64,000 nt of DNA from Microbacterium profundi (GCF_000763375.1 NZ_JPSY01000001.1:248001-312000), one strand, 5' to 3'; numbered from the stretch's first letter, positions 36,862 to 46,731 are shown. Program-made: numbers and translations. The notes: a model not told the origin generated them from the letters alone.

Positions 36862-37472
36862 CACGCCTCCAACCAACCGTCCAACGCCCCCGGGTGCAGA
36901 GCTTCCACGGCCACGCGCAGGCGTTTCTTCGCGCGATTCAGTCGGGTGCGGATCGTCGCGGCTGGCAGTCGCATCAAGGTCGCGACTTCCCGCGGCCGGA
37001 GGTTCTCGATCACGCACAGCGCCAGAACCTCCTGATCTGAGCGCGAAAGCCCTTCGAACGCCGTGCGCAGCGGTGCGTGCATCCCCTCCAGCGTCAACTG
37101 TTCCAGCACCGTGTCTGCGTGATCGGACACCCTGTCAACGCGCAAGCCGCGCAGCGCGCTCTCATATCGCTTGCGCGAACGGACTGCATTGCGCGCGACG
37201 TTGACGGTGGTCACGAGAAGCCAGGCGATGACGGAGCCGTCCACGATGCGCACGTGGTCGCGCTTACGCCAGGCCTCAAAGAACACGATCGAAGTGATGT
37301 CTTCTGCATCCGTCGCACCCCTGACGAAGCGACGCGCCTGACGATGGACGCGGTCGACGTGACGATCGAAAATCGATGCGAATGCCGCATCATCGCCGTC
37401 CCGCGTCCGCGCCCAGAGCGCTTCGTCTGAGGTCTGCGCTCTTGCGTCCACAATCTGATTATCGTGTGTCAT
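36861..37472 (-). CDS. ECF-type RNA polymerase sigma factor
   Basis: The 203-residue protein has sigma region 2 at ~25-95 (FASIFDRHVDRVHRQARRFVRGATDAEDITSI-type content, AWLLVTTVNVARNAVRSRKR) and sigma region 4 at ~125-190 (LSRSDQEVLALCVIEN, REVATLMRLPAATIRTRLNRAKKRL). It overlaps the lipoprotein gene upstream and the anti-sigma-like gene downstream by four bases each. The signal is probably sensed outside the membrane by one of these two partners. The regulon is unknown. Confidence 0.9.
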   Translation of the reverse strand: MTHDNQIVDARAQTSDEALWARTRDGDDAAFASIFDRHVDRVHRQARRFVRGATDAEDITSIVFFEAWRKRDHVRIVDGSVIAWLLVTTVNVARNAVRSRKRYESALRGLRVDRVSDHADTVLEQLTLEGMHAPLRTAFEGLSRSDQEVLALCVIENLRPREVATLMRLPAATIRTRLNRAKKRLRVAVEALHPGALDGWLEA

Positions 37473-38392
37473 GCCAGGGTCAGCGCGGAGTGCACCCTGA
37501 TCAGGCCCGGGCCGTAGCGCTCGTCGAGCTCTTGCTGCAAGGCACCGTCGAAGTCATACACGACCGTGATGCCGATCACGCCGGTCACCCCGTCCATGCC
37601 GGCGATGGTGAGTCCACGCGCCGCGTACTCGTCCATGACCTCTTGAAGGAGCGCTTGGCGGTCGGCCTCTGTGTAGTCCACCGTGATGACACACAGAGCG
37701 CCGCCCCACACCTCACGCAGGCGCTGTTCCGCTGCGACCGCATCGCCGCGCACTGCGACGGTGACGATGTTGAGTCCGGCGTACACCGCATAATGGTGCA
37801 GCTGCTCCAGCGGATCAGCGTCATCGGGCACCGGGGGAAGCGGACTGCGATCGATCCACATCGTGGCGTAGCCGTCGAGCGTCGCGGCGACACCGCCCAC
37901 CGCGTACAGTGCTTCCTGGTTCGCCGTGCTCTCGTCGAGGATGCGCCACCCTCCATCGGGCTCCGGGCAGGCCGTCGGAAGCGGCGGGCCCATCGCTGAA
38001 GTGTCTGCGCGCGGAGGTTCGGGCGCCGCGGTAACGGTCTCCACCGTTAGTTCGTTCGTCTGCGCGTCGTAGATACCGGTGACGACGTATTCACCCCAGC
38101 GCACGCCCATCGCCTCTTCATACGTTCCTGGCACAACCATCCAGTCCCAGTCGACGAGCCTCGGACCTCCACCGCATAGCGGTGGCCACGACTGCATGAC
38201 TACGAAGCAGAGGTCAGCCTCTCCATCGCGCTCGATGACCATGACCGGATGATCGGTCGTCAGCAGCGGCGAAGCAGCTGCCGTCGCCGCCGAATCCGAA
38301 CTCGACGTCTGCGGCACAGGTCGCGGTGCCCCACACCCCGCTGCCCCGACCACGACGGCCAGCGCGATCACAACACCGACTACACGACTCAC
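37469..38392 (-). CDS. Lipoprotein of the sigma factor operon
   Basis: The ~307-residue protein starts at GTG 38392, with GGAGGG about ten bases upstream. A lipoprotein signal peptide runs from VSRVVGVVIALAVVVGAAGC, giving Cys-20 in the lipobox GAAGC. Two similar halves carry ALCVITVDYTE / TVYDF and Trp-rich segments (CFVVMQSWPPLCGGG). It overlaps the sigma gene by ATGA. Possible roles are extracellular sensing for the sigma pathway or a wall-associated binding protein; no known domain is recognised. Confidence 0.75.
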   Translation of the reverse strand: MSRVVGVVIALAVVVGAAGCGAPRPVPQTSSSDSAATAAASPLLTTDHPVMVIERDGEADLCFVVMQSWPPLCGGGPRLVDWDWMVVPGTYEEAMGVRWGEYVVTGIYDAQTNELTVETVTAAPEPPRADTSAMGPPLPTACPEPDGGWRILDESTANQEALYAVGGVAATLDGYATMWIDRSPLPPVPDDADPLEQLHHYAVYAGLNIVTVAVRGDAVAAEQRLREVWGGALCVITVDYTEADRQALLQEVMDEYAARGLTIAGMDGVTGVIGITVVYDFDGALQQELDERYGPGLIRVHSALTLA

Positions 38393-38494
38393 CGTCTGGC
38401 TTCCCTCCGACCGTGGAGGCTTCCGCGAATGCCCCTCACTCTGTAGTGTCCGCAGCAGCGAAAACGTCACAGGTCGGGTGGGCATCGCCAGTGG

Positions 38495-39235
38495 TCAGCG
38501 CGACGCGGAGTCCTGGTTGTAGCGGTCCAGCACCTCATTGATACCGGCATCCAGCACGAGCGCGCCCTTGTCGAGATACAGGCCGCGCGTGCAGAAACGC
38601 CGCAGGTCTCGCTCGTTGTGGCTGACGAAGAACAGGGTGCGTCCATCAGCGAGCAGCTCATCGATGCGCCTGTAGCACTTGTCACGAAACGCCTTGTCGC
38701 CGACCGCAAGCACTTCGTCGACCAGCAGGATCGGCTCATCGAGCTGCGACACAACGGAGAACGCGAGACGTACCTTCATCCCGTTGGACAGATGTTTGTA
38801 GGGTGCGTCCTGAAAGTCTTCGAGCTCCGCGAACTCGATGATGTCGTCGTAGCGACGACTGACCTCGGTCTTCGACATGCCGTGCAGGCCGGCGGTCAGT
38901 CGTACGTTCTCCCGCACGGTGAGATCGCCGACGAAGCCACCGGTGATCTCGATGAGCGGGGCAACGCCGCCGTTGACCGTGACCGAGCCCTCGTCTGGCA
39001 AGAGCACCTTGGCGACGAGGCGCAGCAGCGTGGATTTCCCCTGCCCATTGCGTCCGACCACACCGATCGACTCTCCCGGCTGGACGGTGAACGAGACACC
39101 CCGAAGAGCCCAGAACTCCCCTGACGCCTTGCGACGTGACGCGTTGGCGAACAGGTCTTTGAAATTTCGACGACCGCGCCGGTTGCGGCGGAAGCGCACA
39201 CCCAGTCCGTTGACCTCGATCGCAGCGACCATCAC
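38495..39235 (-). CDS. wzt: Polysaccharide ABC transporter ATP-binding subunit (Wzt-like)
   Basis: The 246-residue ATPase has Walker A GRNGQGKST (61-69), signature LSNGM (149-153), Walker B ILLVDE (169-174) and the H-loop in FFVSHNERD. It lacks the C-terminal carbohydrate-binding domain of long Wzt proteins, so it belongs with short forms such as mycobacterial Rv3781. With the overlapping permease gene (ATGA) it forms an exporter, here most likely for lipid-linked galactofuranan. The genes downstream (lipoprotein, sigma) are 100 bases away. Confidence 0.93.
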   Translation of the reverse strand: MMVAAIEVNGLGVRFRRNRRGRRNFKDLFANASRRKASGEFWALRGVSFTVQPGESIGVVGRNGQGKSTLLRLVAKVLLPDEGSVTVNGGVAPLIEITGGFVGDLTVRENVRLTAGLHGMSKTEVSRRYDDIIEFAELEDFQDAPYKHLSNGMKVRLAFSVVSQLDEPILLVDEVLAVGDKAFRDKCYRRIDELLADGRTLFFVSHNERDLRRFCTRGLYLDKGALVLDAGINEVLDRYNQDSASR

Positions 39236-40032
39236 AGCTCCTTCAGCACGGAACGCTCAAGAGAGCGGAACACCCAGAGCCCGAGGACGAAGATGCCGAT
39301 CGTCATAACGACGCTGATCAGGATCGTCGTCGTGTGCCACTGGTCTGGGAAGAAGCCGACCCGGTACAGCGTGAAAATTCCGGCAAGCGGGTTGAACGCC
39401 CCGATCGTGTCGAATGGGGCTGGGAGGTCGTTGACACTGTAGATCACAGGGGACGCGTAGAACAGCGCTCGGAGTATCAGTGCAGTGGTGCGTTCCAGAT
39501 CGGCGTAGAGCACGCACAGCGGTGCGACGAGCAGGCCGAGGCCCACGAGCAGCACCATCTGCAGGATGATCGCGACGGGGAACCACAGCAGCGACCAGCC
39601 GATGGTGATCTTATCCGCATTGAAGATGATGAACATGGCAAGCACCGGGATGGAGAAGAGGAACTCCATCCCCTTGCTCAGCACGATGCGATTGACCCAG
39701 ATCGAGCGTGGGATCGAGGTCGAGCGCACGAGTCTGGCGTCTTTGCGGAAGGCGCGCGTGAAATCAGAGACCGAGGTGTTGAACCACACCCACGGCAGCA
39801 GCGCGAGGATGAGGAAGACGATGTACGGCTGTTCGCCGATGCTGTTCCGGTGGAACACCTGGGTGAACACGAACCAGTAGATACCGCTCATGATCAGCGG
39901 GTCGAGAACCGACCACAGGTAGCCGAGCCAGCTGGTCGCGTACCGCACCTTCAAGTCACGGGCAGACAGCAGCCACAGCGAATGCATGTAGCGTCGCGGC
40001 GTCCCAGGTGCCGCCACCGTCGTCCTGCTCAT
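39232..40032 (-). CDS. wzm: Polysaccharide ABC transporter permease (Wzm-like)
   Basis: The 266-residue ABC-2 permease has six transmembrane helices. Family segments are SARDLKVRYATSWLGYLWSVLDPL at the N-terminus (amphipathic helix plus TM1), LLPWVWFNTSV, RSTSIPRSIWV, and FYASPVIYSV near TM5. It partners with Wzt and resembles the mycobacterial galactan transporter permease Rv3783. The start is ATG 40032. No convincing promoter was recognised in the short gap upstream. Confidence 0.93.
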   Translation of the reverse strand: MSRTTVAAPGTPRRYMHSLWLLSARDLKVRYATSWLGYLWSVLDPLIMSGIYWFVFTQVFHRNSIGEQPYIVFLILALLPWVWFNTSVSDFTRAFRKDARLVRSTSIPRSIWVNRIVLSKGMEFLFSIPVLAMFIIFNADKITIGWSLLWFPVAIILQMVLLVGLGLLVAPLCVLYADLERTTALILRALFYASPVIYSVNDLPAPFDTIGAFNPLAGIFTLYRVGFFPDQWHTTTILISVVMTIGIFVLGLWVFRSLERSVLKEL

Positions 40033-40111
40033 CGCGCTCCCGTACAGATTCGAGGTGCCGCACGTCGAATATCACACACGCGCTCTGTCAGCGTAGCGGC
40101 GTCTGCCTGCA

Positions 40112-40351
40112 TCATCCGATTCCTCCGCCGAGTTGCGCCCGCATCGCGGGGGCAAGCGTGGTCGCGAACATCTTCGTGAGGTGGTTGTCGTCGATATACA
40201 CGGCGATGTTGCCGATGACAGGGCGGCAGATCGCATCCGGACAGAGCAGCGGTGTGAAGTCGATGAGCGTCACCCATTCGTCGATTTCAGCGGCCGGGTT
40301 CTCGGACTGCAGCGTGTCGCCCACCGCTCGAGACTGTTCTTGCAGTCGAGG
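40112..40351 (-). pseudogene. C-terminal remnant of an SGNH-domain acyltransferase
   Basis: An open stretch of 80 codons follows the glf stop in the same frame. It reads LQEQSRAVGDTLQS, then VTLIDFTPLLCPDAICRPVI and GNIAVYIDDNHLTKMFATTL. This matches the end of the SGNH domain of OafA/YrhL-type peptidoglycan or polysaccharide O-acetyltransferases, including block V (D-x-x-H in IDDNHLT). The acyltransferase membrane domain and blocks I-III are absent, so it is a gene remnant. The gap 40033-40351 holds nothing else recognisable. A GTG at 40324 could start a 70-residue product, but function is unlikely. Confidence 0.72.
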
Positions 40352-41515
<1,164 letters not shown>

Positions 41516-41556
41516 TCAGCCTGTGTGGACGCTGTGTCGCCGCAGGCGCCGGCGAG

Positions 41557-42852
41557 TCAGACGCTCGCGCCGACGACCAGCCGGGGCGTCCCTGCCCAGC
41601 GCTCGGCATCCGTCACGGCACGTCCGTCTACCAGCAGTCGTATGCCCGGCAGCTCGGCGGGAGTGAGCTCACGGTAAGCAGCGTGGTCGGTGTGCAACAC
41701 CGCAATGTCGACGTCGTCTCCCAGCGTGTACGGGTCGAGACCGAGCTTTCTCAGCTCCTCGTCGTCATACAGCGGGTCGTGGACGGACACTTTCGCGCCG
41801 CGCGCTTCGAGCGCGGCGACAGTCGGAAACACTCCGGAGAACGCTGTCTCCTTCACGCCGCCGCGATAGGACGCGCCGAGTACTACCGCGTGCAACCCCT
41901 CGAACGAACCGAGCATCGCTGCGGCCTGTGCGATGAGGCGTTCCGGCATCGACTCATTGAGTTCCCGCGCGGTGCGCACGATACTCGCGTCGGGATCCGT
42001 CGAGAGATAGAGCTTCGGGTACACCGGGATGCAGTGGCCGCCGACGGCGATACCAGGACGGTGGATATGACTGAACACCTGGGAGTTGCAGGCCTCGATC
42101 ACCCGGTGGACGTCGATGCCGTTCGCTCCCGCGAAGAGCGCGAACTGGTTCGCGAGGCCGATGTTAACGTCTCGATACGTCGTCTCGGCGAGTTTGGCCA
42201 TCTCTGCCGCTTCAGCGCTGCCGAGATCCCAGACACCGTTGGCACGGGGCAGATCCGGACGTTCATCGAACTGCAGCACGCTCTCATAGAACTCGACGGC
42301 GCACTTCGCGCCCCGCTCCGACAGCGCCCCGACGAGCTTCGGGTACTTGCGCAGATCGGCGAAGATCCGCCCGGAGTAGACGCGCTCCGGCGAGAATACG
42401 ACATGGAAGTCCTCTCCCTCGACCAGCCCGGAGATCTTCTCGATCATCGGCTTCCATCGCCCTCGGGTGATGCCGACAGGGAGGGTCGTCTCGTAGGAGA
42501 CGAGCGTGCCAGGAGAGAGGTGCTGTGCGAGCGACTTGGTCGCCTCATCCATCCAGCCGAACTCGGGCTCCGCGGTCTCCTCGTTCACGAAGAGCGGTAC
42601 GACCACGACTACGGCGTCAGCATCCGGAATCGCCTCGGCGTAATCGGTGGTCGCGCGCAGGCGTCCCGCTGCGAGCGCCGAGGCGAGTCGCTCTCCCAGG
42701 TCAGCCTCTCCGGGGAAAGGCTCCCGACCGGCGTTGATGGCGGCCACGAGATCGGGGTTCACATCGACACCGATCACGTCATGGCCGGATCCGGCGAACT
42801 GAACGGCGAGAGGGAGCCCGATCTTCCCGAGGGCCACGACGGCGATGCGCAT
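41557..42852 (-). CDS. UDP-sugar 6-dehydrogenase family (WecC/WbpA-like)
   Basis: The 431-residue NAD-dependent enzyme has the N-terminal nucleotide motif VALGKIGLPLA, then TTLPVGITRG, FSPERVYSGR, and the catalytic cysteine in VGGHCIPVYP. The C-terminal domain has VLGASYRGGVKET, where sugar dehydrogenases normally read LGLAFKpd. It oxidises the C6 of a UDP-HexNAc or UDP-hexose to a uronic acid. GGHCIP is typical of the UDP-GlcNAc/ManNAc branch, which fits the WbpB/E/D-like genes at 58-61 kb. TAAACT lies seven bases before the ATG. Confidence 0.9.
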   Translation of the reverse strand: MRIAVVALGKIGLPLAVQFAGSGHDVIGVDVNPDLVAAINAGREPFPGEADLGERLASALAAGRLRATTDYAEAIPDADAVVVVVPLFVNEETAEPEFGWMDEATKSLAQHLSPGTLVSYETTLPVGITRGRWKPMIEKISGLVEGEDFHVVFSPERVYSGRIFADLRKYPKLVGALSERGAKCAVEFYESVLQFDERPDLPRANGVWDLGSAEAAEMAKLAETTYRDVNIGLANQFALFAGANGIDVHRVIEACNSQVFSHIHRPGIAVGGHCIPVYPKLYLSTDPDASIVRTARELNESMPERLIAQAAAMLGSFEGLHAVVLGASYRGGVKETAFSGVFPTVAALEARGAKVSVHDPLYDDEELRKLGLDPYTLGDDVDIAVLHTDHAAYRELTPAELPGIRLLVDGRAVTDAERWAGTPRLVVGASV

Positions 42853-42859
42853 GGACTCC

Positions 42860-42865
42860 AGTTTA
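42860..42865 (-). promoter_or_regulatory. -10 box before the nucleotide-sugar dehydrogenase gene
   Basis: Minus-strand TAAACT is followed by seven bases (GGAGTCC) and the ATG. GGAG in the gap is too close to the start to be a normal Shine-Dalgarno site. Confidence 0.45.
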
Positions 42866-42933
42866 TGCGGGTGCCGGATCCGCTTTCGCGCGCTGCAACG
42901 CGGAGCGTCTGGAGCGGACGTCGGCGAGGAGCA

Positions 42934-44103
42934 TCAGGAGTCCAAGAACGGGCGAAGAACCTCGGCCGACGTCCTCCCGTCGTGGACCGAGCGTACGAAT
43001 TCAGGCCCTCGCCGCGCCATTGCACGAGCTTCCTCGCGGTCCGCGACGATCCGTCGCAGACTCGCCTCCAGCGTTGTCGTCCTCGCCTGGACAATCGGTA
43101 CGTCATGACCGGTCAGTTCCTGAACCGTGCGACGCACCTCGTCCGCGACGTGTCCGATCACCACCCGCCCGGCGGCGAGTGCCTCGCACGCCGCGACGCC
43201 ATAGCTTCCCGCGAGGAACTGATCGAGGACGATGTCCGCGCCGGCGTAGAGTTGCGGCATCTGAGCGACCGGAACGCCGTGCACCTCGCGGTATTCGATG
43301 ACCCCCTCCTCATGGAGACGCGCCATAGTCGCCTCAATCAGAGCAGTACCCTTGAGACCCGCTCTGCTCGGAACATGGAGCACCACCGGGCGCTCGCGCT
43401 CCAAGGCGGGGGAAGACGCCTCCCACGTCGACGGTTCCACCACCACGGGAAGCCAATTCGCTTGGGGCACATCGGCCAGAAGGTCCGGCGTCGAGACGAA
43501 AACCGCAACCGCCGCCTCATCGACGACAGCCTTGTTGCGACTCGCGATCTGCTCGAGGATCTCGGTGTCGGGATATCCATTACCGAACGGTGAGTCCGGC
43601 TCCCGACGTGCATGAGCGCTGGGGAGCCGGATATCGCTTCCGTGCCAGAGCAGCGCGACTCGGACACCATGCTGCTGAAGCTCGCGAATCAGCGGGAGCA
43701 GCTCTCCGTTCGACTCGACGAGATGAATTCCAGATTCAATGATCATGTGAGTGAAATTCTTGAAGATCGCGTCTCGCTGGGCCCTGCGCCAGCGTTCATT
43801 GCTCAGCAGCGCGGTAGCCGGAATCACATGATCCGCTACGAAACCGAAGACATCATCCGCGCCGCGGAACATGTAGTTCGCCGCCGCCACGTCACCGATG
43901 CGTTCCGCAGATCGTGCCCACGCGTACCCCTGACCAGCAGAATTCACCGGCGCGATGAGCAGTCGACGCGGAGCAGAACGAACAGATGTGACGCCCGTGT
44001 CACGAAACTGCCGGATGAGGCCGGGCAGCACATGGCCTGCGACAGATGCGGGCAGCATCCGCACCAGAACCGCATACGTCCGATCGCGGAAGTCAGCGAG
44101 CAT
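42934..44103 (-). CDS. GT-B-like glycosyltransferase, paralogue A
   Basis: The 389-residue protein is the first of four related genes in this locus. Shared blocks are LLIAPVNSAGQGYAWARS, THMIIESG, LLWHGSDIRLPSAH, VFVSTPDLLADVPQANW, KGTALIEATM, and MPQLYAGADIVLDQFLAGSYG followed by VAACEALAAGRVVIGH. The last block resembles the donor-site region of GT4 enzymes (E-A-x-A-x-G). The start is ATG 44103, inside the end of the upstream GT4 gene (11-base overlap). Donor and acceptor are unknown. Open sequence further upstream lies over the neighbour and is not used. Confidence 0.8.
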   Translation of the reverse strand: MLADFRDRTYAVLVRMLPASVAGHVLPGLIRQFRDTGVTSVRSAPRRLLIAPVNSAGQGYAWARSAERIGDVAAANYMFRGADDVFGFVADHVIPATALLSNERWRRAQRDAIFKNFTHMIIESGIHLVESNGELLPLIRELQQHGVRVALLWHGSDIRLPSAHARREPDSPFGNGYPDTEILEQIASRNKAVVDEAAVAVFVSTPDLLADVPQANWLPVVVEPSTWEASSPALERERPVVLHVPSRAGLKGTALIEATMARLHEEGVIEYREVHGVPVAQMPQLYAGADIVLDQFLAGSYGVAACEALAAGRVVIGHVADEVRRTVQELTGHDVPIVQARTTTLEASLRRIVADREEARAMARRGPEFVRSVHDGRTSAEVLRPFLDS

Positions 44104-45292
44104 GCTGTCCTCGGGCCACGATAGCCGCGACCGCGGCTGCCCAGACCTCGACCTGCTTCTCTGACGAGAGTTCATCCGCCGTCTGCATCGCTGCACTCTT
44201 GAACGCGTCAACACGTTGCGGAGTGAGTGTGTCCAACGTCGCTCTGATCGAGGCAGCATCGAAGGACTCGGTGACCAGACCTAGGCTGTGTTCCTTCACG
44301 ATGCGGGCCATCTCCACCGATGGCCCGACGACGATCCCCAAACGCGCCTGCACGTAATCGAAGAACTTGTTGGGCAGCGCCAGCGCACTGTTGGGACTCA
44401 GAGGCGGCAATACGAAGATGCCGACGTCGTAGTCGTTCAGCGTCTCGATCAGGCGCGACTGCGGTACCGGCTCTCGCACCTCGATTCGATCACCGAGCTG
44501 CTGCGCGAGTTCGACGTGGTACTGCCGATCCACCGCCGCATTGTGCGTGAGATACAGATCAAGGGTGAGATCTGCCGACGACTCGGATACGGCGTGCATG
44601 ATCGCGCCGAGACCCCAATCTCGAAAGGCGTTTCCGCTGTAGACGAGGCGGATCGTCCGGCCTGTCGGGGTGGAGTGCAGATCACGAAGATGCGTGGAGT
44701 TGGTGACGACGCTCGGCTCGACTCCGTGCTCCCGGTACAACTGGGCGATCTCGCGGCCGACAGTCGTCGACGAACTTGCCTTGGAAACGAGCTTGCGTGT
44801 CATCCAGGTCCAGTACCGCTGCTGCCGGCGTCCCAGGCGGGAGCTGTCGAAGCCCATGTCGGGGAAGAACTCGTGAAGGTCCGCATGCACACGATCAGCG
44901 CCGAACAAGCGTGAGGCGATGCCTACGGTCTCGGCATCATTCGCGATGACCGCATCGAAACTGCGCCCTTGCAGAAGGTGCGCGGTCTGCAGCACACCCG
45001 GGGTGTGGAAATACCCCCAGGAGAATCTCTCAGTGGCGCGCGCCAGCACATCGATCGCGCGCGAGGGCAGGCTCCGCGGAGCGACGAAGTCTGCGCGCAA
45101 TTCGACATGCGCTACTTCCGGATGCGGAGACCGTCCAGGCGAACAGGTCGTCACGTCGTAATCCTCGAGCAGGCGGATGACCTGCTTCATCACACGTGGA
45201 TCGCCATCGATAGGCACGAACGACAGCACGAGGATCTGCGGTAGCGCGCCACTTCTGCGCGTCGCCCCCGAGGCATCATCCACCGCCATCAC
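44093..45292 (-). CDS. GT4-like glycosyltransferase
   Basis: The 399-residue GT-B protein starts at GTG 45292 or ATG 45289. The N-terminal domain has ILVLSFVPIDGDPRVMKQVIRLL (a family motif around D-x-R-V), ANDAETVGIA and DLHEFFPD. The C-terminal domain has VYSGNAFRDWGL, VGIFVLPPLSPNSALALPNKFFDYVQA and a glycine/glutamate donor loop. It overlaps paralogue A and heads a minus-strand operon GT4-GT-glf-side genes. Probable substrate: a lipid-linked glycan intermediate. Confidence 0.83.
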   Translation of the reverse strand: MMAVDDASGATRRSGALPQILVLSFVPIDGDPRVMKQVIRLLEDYDVTTCSPGRSPHPEVAHVELRADFVAPRSLPSRAIDVLARATERFSWGYFHTPGVLQTAHLLQGRSFDAVIANDAETVGIASRLFGADRVHADLHEFFPDMGFDSSRLGRRQQRYWTWMTRKLVSKASSSTTVGREIAQLYREHGVEPSVVTNSTHLRDLHSTPTGRTIRLVYSGNAFRDWGLGAIMHAVSESSADLTLDLYLTHNAAVDRQYHVELAQQLGDRIEVREPVPQSRLIETLNDYDVGIFVLPPLSPNSALALPNKFFDYVQARLGIVVGPSVEMARIVKEHSLGLVTESFDAASIRATLDTLTPQRVDAFKSAAMQTADELSSEKQVEVWAAAVAAIVARGQHAR

Positions 45293-45454
45293 GTCGTAGC
45301 CGACCCGGTGTTCGAGAGCCGTGCGTCCTCACGATGCATTCGTTCCGGATTCGGCTTTCCGGAGGCAGGATCGAAGTTCGCAGGAAGCGGTGCTCTCATG
45401 GCATCGAGTCTACGCGGCGCCTTCTGCGTCCAGTCTGCTTGCGATGAGGCGCGA

Positions 45455-45460
45455 TAAGAT
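45455..45460 (+). promoter_or_regulatory. -10 box of the plus-strand glycosyltransferase operon
   Basis: TAAGAT is followed by six bases (GCCCAG) and an ATG at 45467, which opens only a nine-codon frame. The spacing is the same as at leaderless genes in the window. Confidence 0.5.
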
Positions 45461-45466
45461 GCCCAG

Positions 45467-45496
45467 ATGCGGGAGGACGGTCAGCGTACGTGGTGA
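45467..45496 (+). other. Possible leaderless nine-codon ORF coupled to the glycosyltransferase gene
   Basis: The frame MREDGQRTW ends in TGA at 45494-45496, which overlaps GTG 45493 of the next gene as GTGA. There is no well-placed Shine-Dalgarno site for that gene, so termination-reinitiation from this mini-ORF could supply ribosomes. Confidence 0.35.
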
Positions 45497-46731
45497 ATCG
45501 GAACGACTTGCCGCGTTGGGCGAACCGCATCGTGGATCACATCGCCGACTCGCCCATGAGCATCGTCGGACGAATCGCGGCCGCGCGTCTCGGGCGTCCT
45601 ACGCTGACGGGGGGCGTGGCAGTCACGGTCTTCGATGATCGAGAGAAGCGTCTGCTGATCGCCCCGATGAACTACTCCGGACAGGGCAGGGCATGGGCGA
45701 GTGCCCTTGAGGCATCGAGCTCCTCGATATCCGCGCGCAACATGGCAGTCGACGTGCCTGGTGGATTCGCCTTCGACGCCGATCTGGTGGTTCCCGTCGC
45801 GACTTACCACAACGATTCGGATTGGCAGCGACGCCAGTTCGCTGCGGCCGCGACTGCGACTCACGTGCTCATCGAAGCGGAGGAGCCGCCCTTCGGTCGC
45901 CTTGCCGGCCGATCCGTGGAAGCGCAGGCTCTGGCATTGCTGGACAGTGGCGTCGACGTGGCCTATATGGCACATGGAACAGATGTCCGTCTTCCTTCAA
46001 CCCATCTGAAGGAGAACCCGTGGTCGCACTACGCGGATCCCGAAATCTACGCTCCGCGCGCAGAGACTCTCGCCGCCCGGAACATCGCGTTGCTGGAGCG
46101 GAGCGAACGATGCCTCTTCGTCTCGACGCCGGATCTCCTGCTGGACCTCCCCGCCGCAACGTGGTGTCCGGTGGTCGTCGACCCTGCCCGATGGGCCGCA
46201 GTGCGCACGGACCGCGCAGTAAACGCTCCCCTGCGGGTTGCGCACGCGCCTTCAGTATCCGTCGTGAAGGGGACGGAGCTGATCATGTCGACACTCGAAA
46301 GCCTCGCCGACCAAGGAGTGATCTCGCTCGATCTCATCACGGGTGTCCCCTCCGCCCAGATGCCTCGCGCCTTCGCGGAGGCGGACGTCGTGATCGATCA
46401 GATGCGGATCGGATCATATGGCGTTGCGGCGGTCGAAGCGATGGCCGCCGGATGCGTCGTAGTCGGACACGTCTCCTCCTCGGTCCGAGACCTGATCAGA
46501 CGACAGAGCGGTGCGGATCTGCCGATCGTCGAGGCCACACCGGATACCATCGGGGGTGTTCTGCGCGCTCTCGCAGACGAGGGCGACCTCAGCACCCGCC
46601 GCGAGCAAGGCCTGGAATTCGTCAATCTTGTGCACGATGGTCGCCGCTCCGCTCGGGTTCTGCGAGAACAGTGGATCGATCCTTTGACTCTTGACGACAG
46701 GAAGGCGCTTCCCGATGCACCCTCTCGCTGA
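45490..46731 (+). CDS. GT-B-like glycosyltransferase, paralogue B
   Basis: The 413-residue protein begins with two adjacent GTG codons (45490, 45493). It has the same block order as paralogues A, C and D: LLIAPMNYSGQGRAWA, ISARNMAVDVPGGFAF, THVLIEAEEPP, MAHGTDVRLPSTH, LFVSTPDLLLDLPAATW, VVKGTELIMS, and MPRAFAEADVVIDQMRIGSYG followed by EAMAAG. Its N-terminus LPRWANRIVDHIADSPMSIV resembles that of paralogue D. It overlaps paralogue C by 17 bases. It is probably cytosolic and acts on a membrane-bound glycan. Confidence 0.82.
   Translation: MVNRNDLPRWANRIVDHIADSPMSIVGRIAAARLGRPTLTGGVAVTVFDDREKRLLIAPMNYSGQGRAWASALEASSSSISARNMAVDVPGGFAFDADLVVPVATYHNDSDWQRRQFAAAATATHVLIEAEEPPFGRLAGRSVEAQALALLDSGVDVAYMAHGTDVRLPSTHLKENPWSHYADPEIYAPRAETLAARNIALLERSERCLFVSTPDLLLDLPAATWCPVVVDPARWAAVRTDRAVNAPLRVAHAPSVSVVKGTELIMSTLESLADQGVISLDLITGVPSAQMPRAFAEADVVIDQMRIGSYGVAAVEAMAAGCVVVGHVSSSVRDLIRRQSGADLPIVEATPDTIGGVLRALADEGDLSTRREQGLEFVNLVHDGRRSARVLREQWIDPLTLDDRKALPDAPSR

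Noticed and set aside
40033..40111. ATTCGA / TCGAAT inverted repeat before wzm
   Set aside because: Arms are only six bases with an 11-base loop and no promoter element is aligned with it; too weak to call an operator.
45321..45638. 105-codon open frame across the glycosyltransferase intergenic region
   Set aside because: It overlaps the start of paralogue B in another frame, has no recognisable motif and has Arg/Gly-rich composition.
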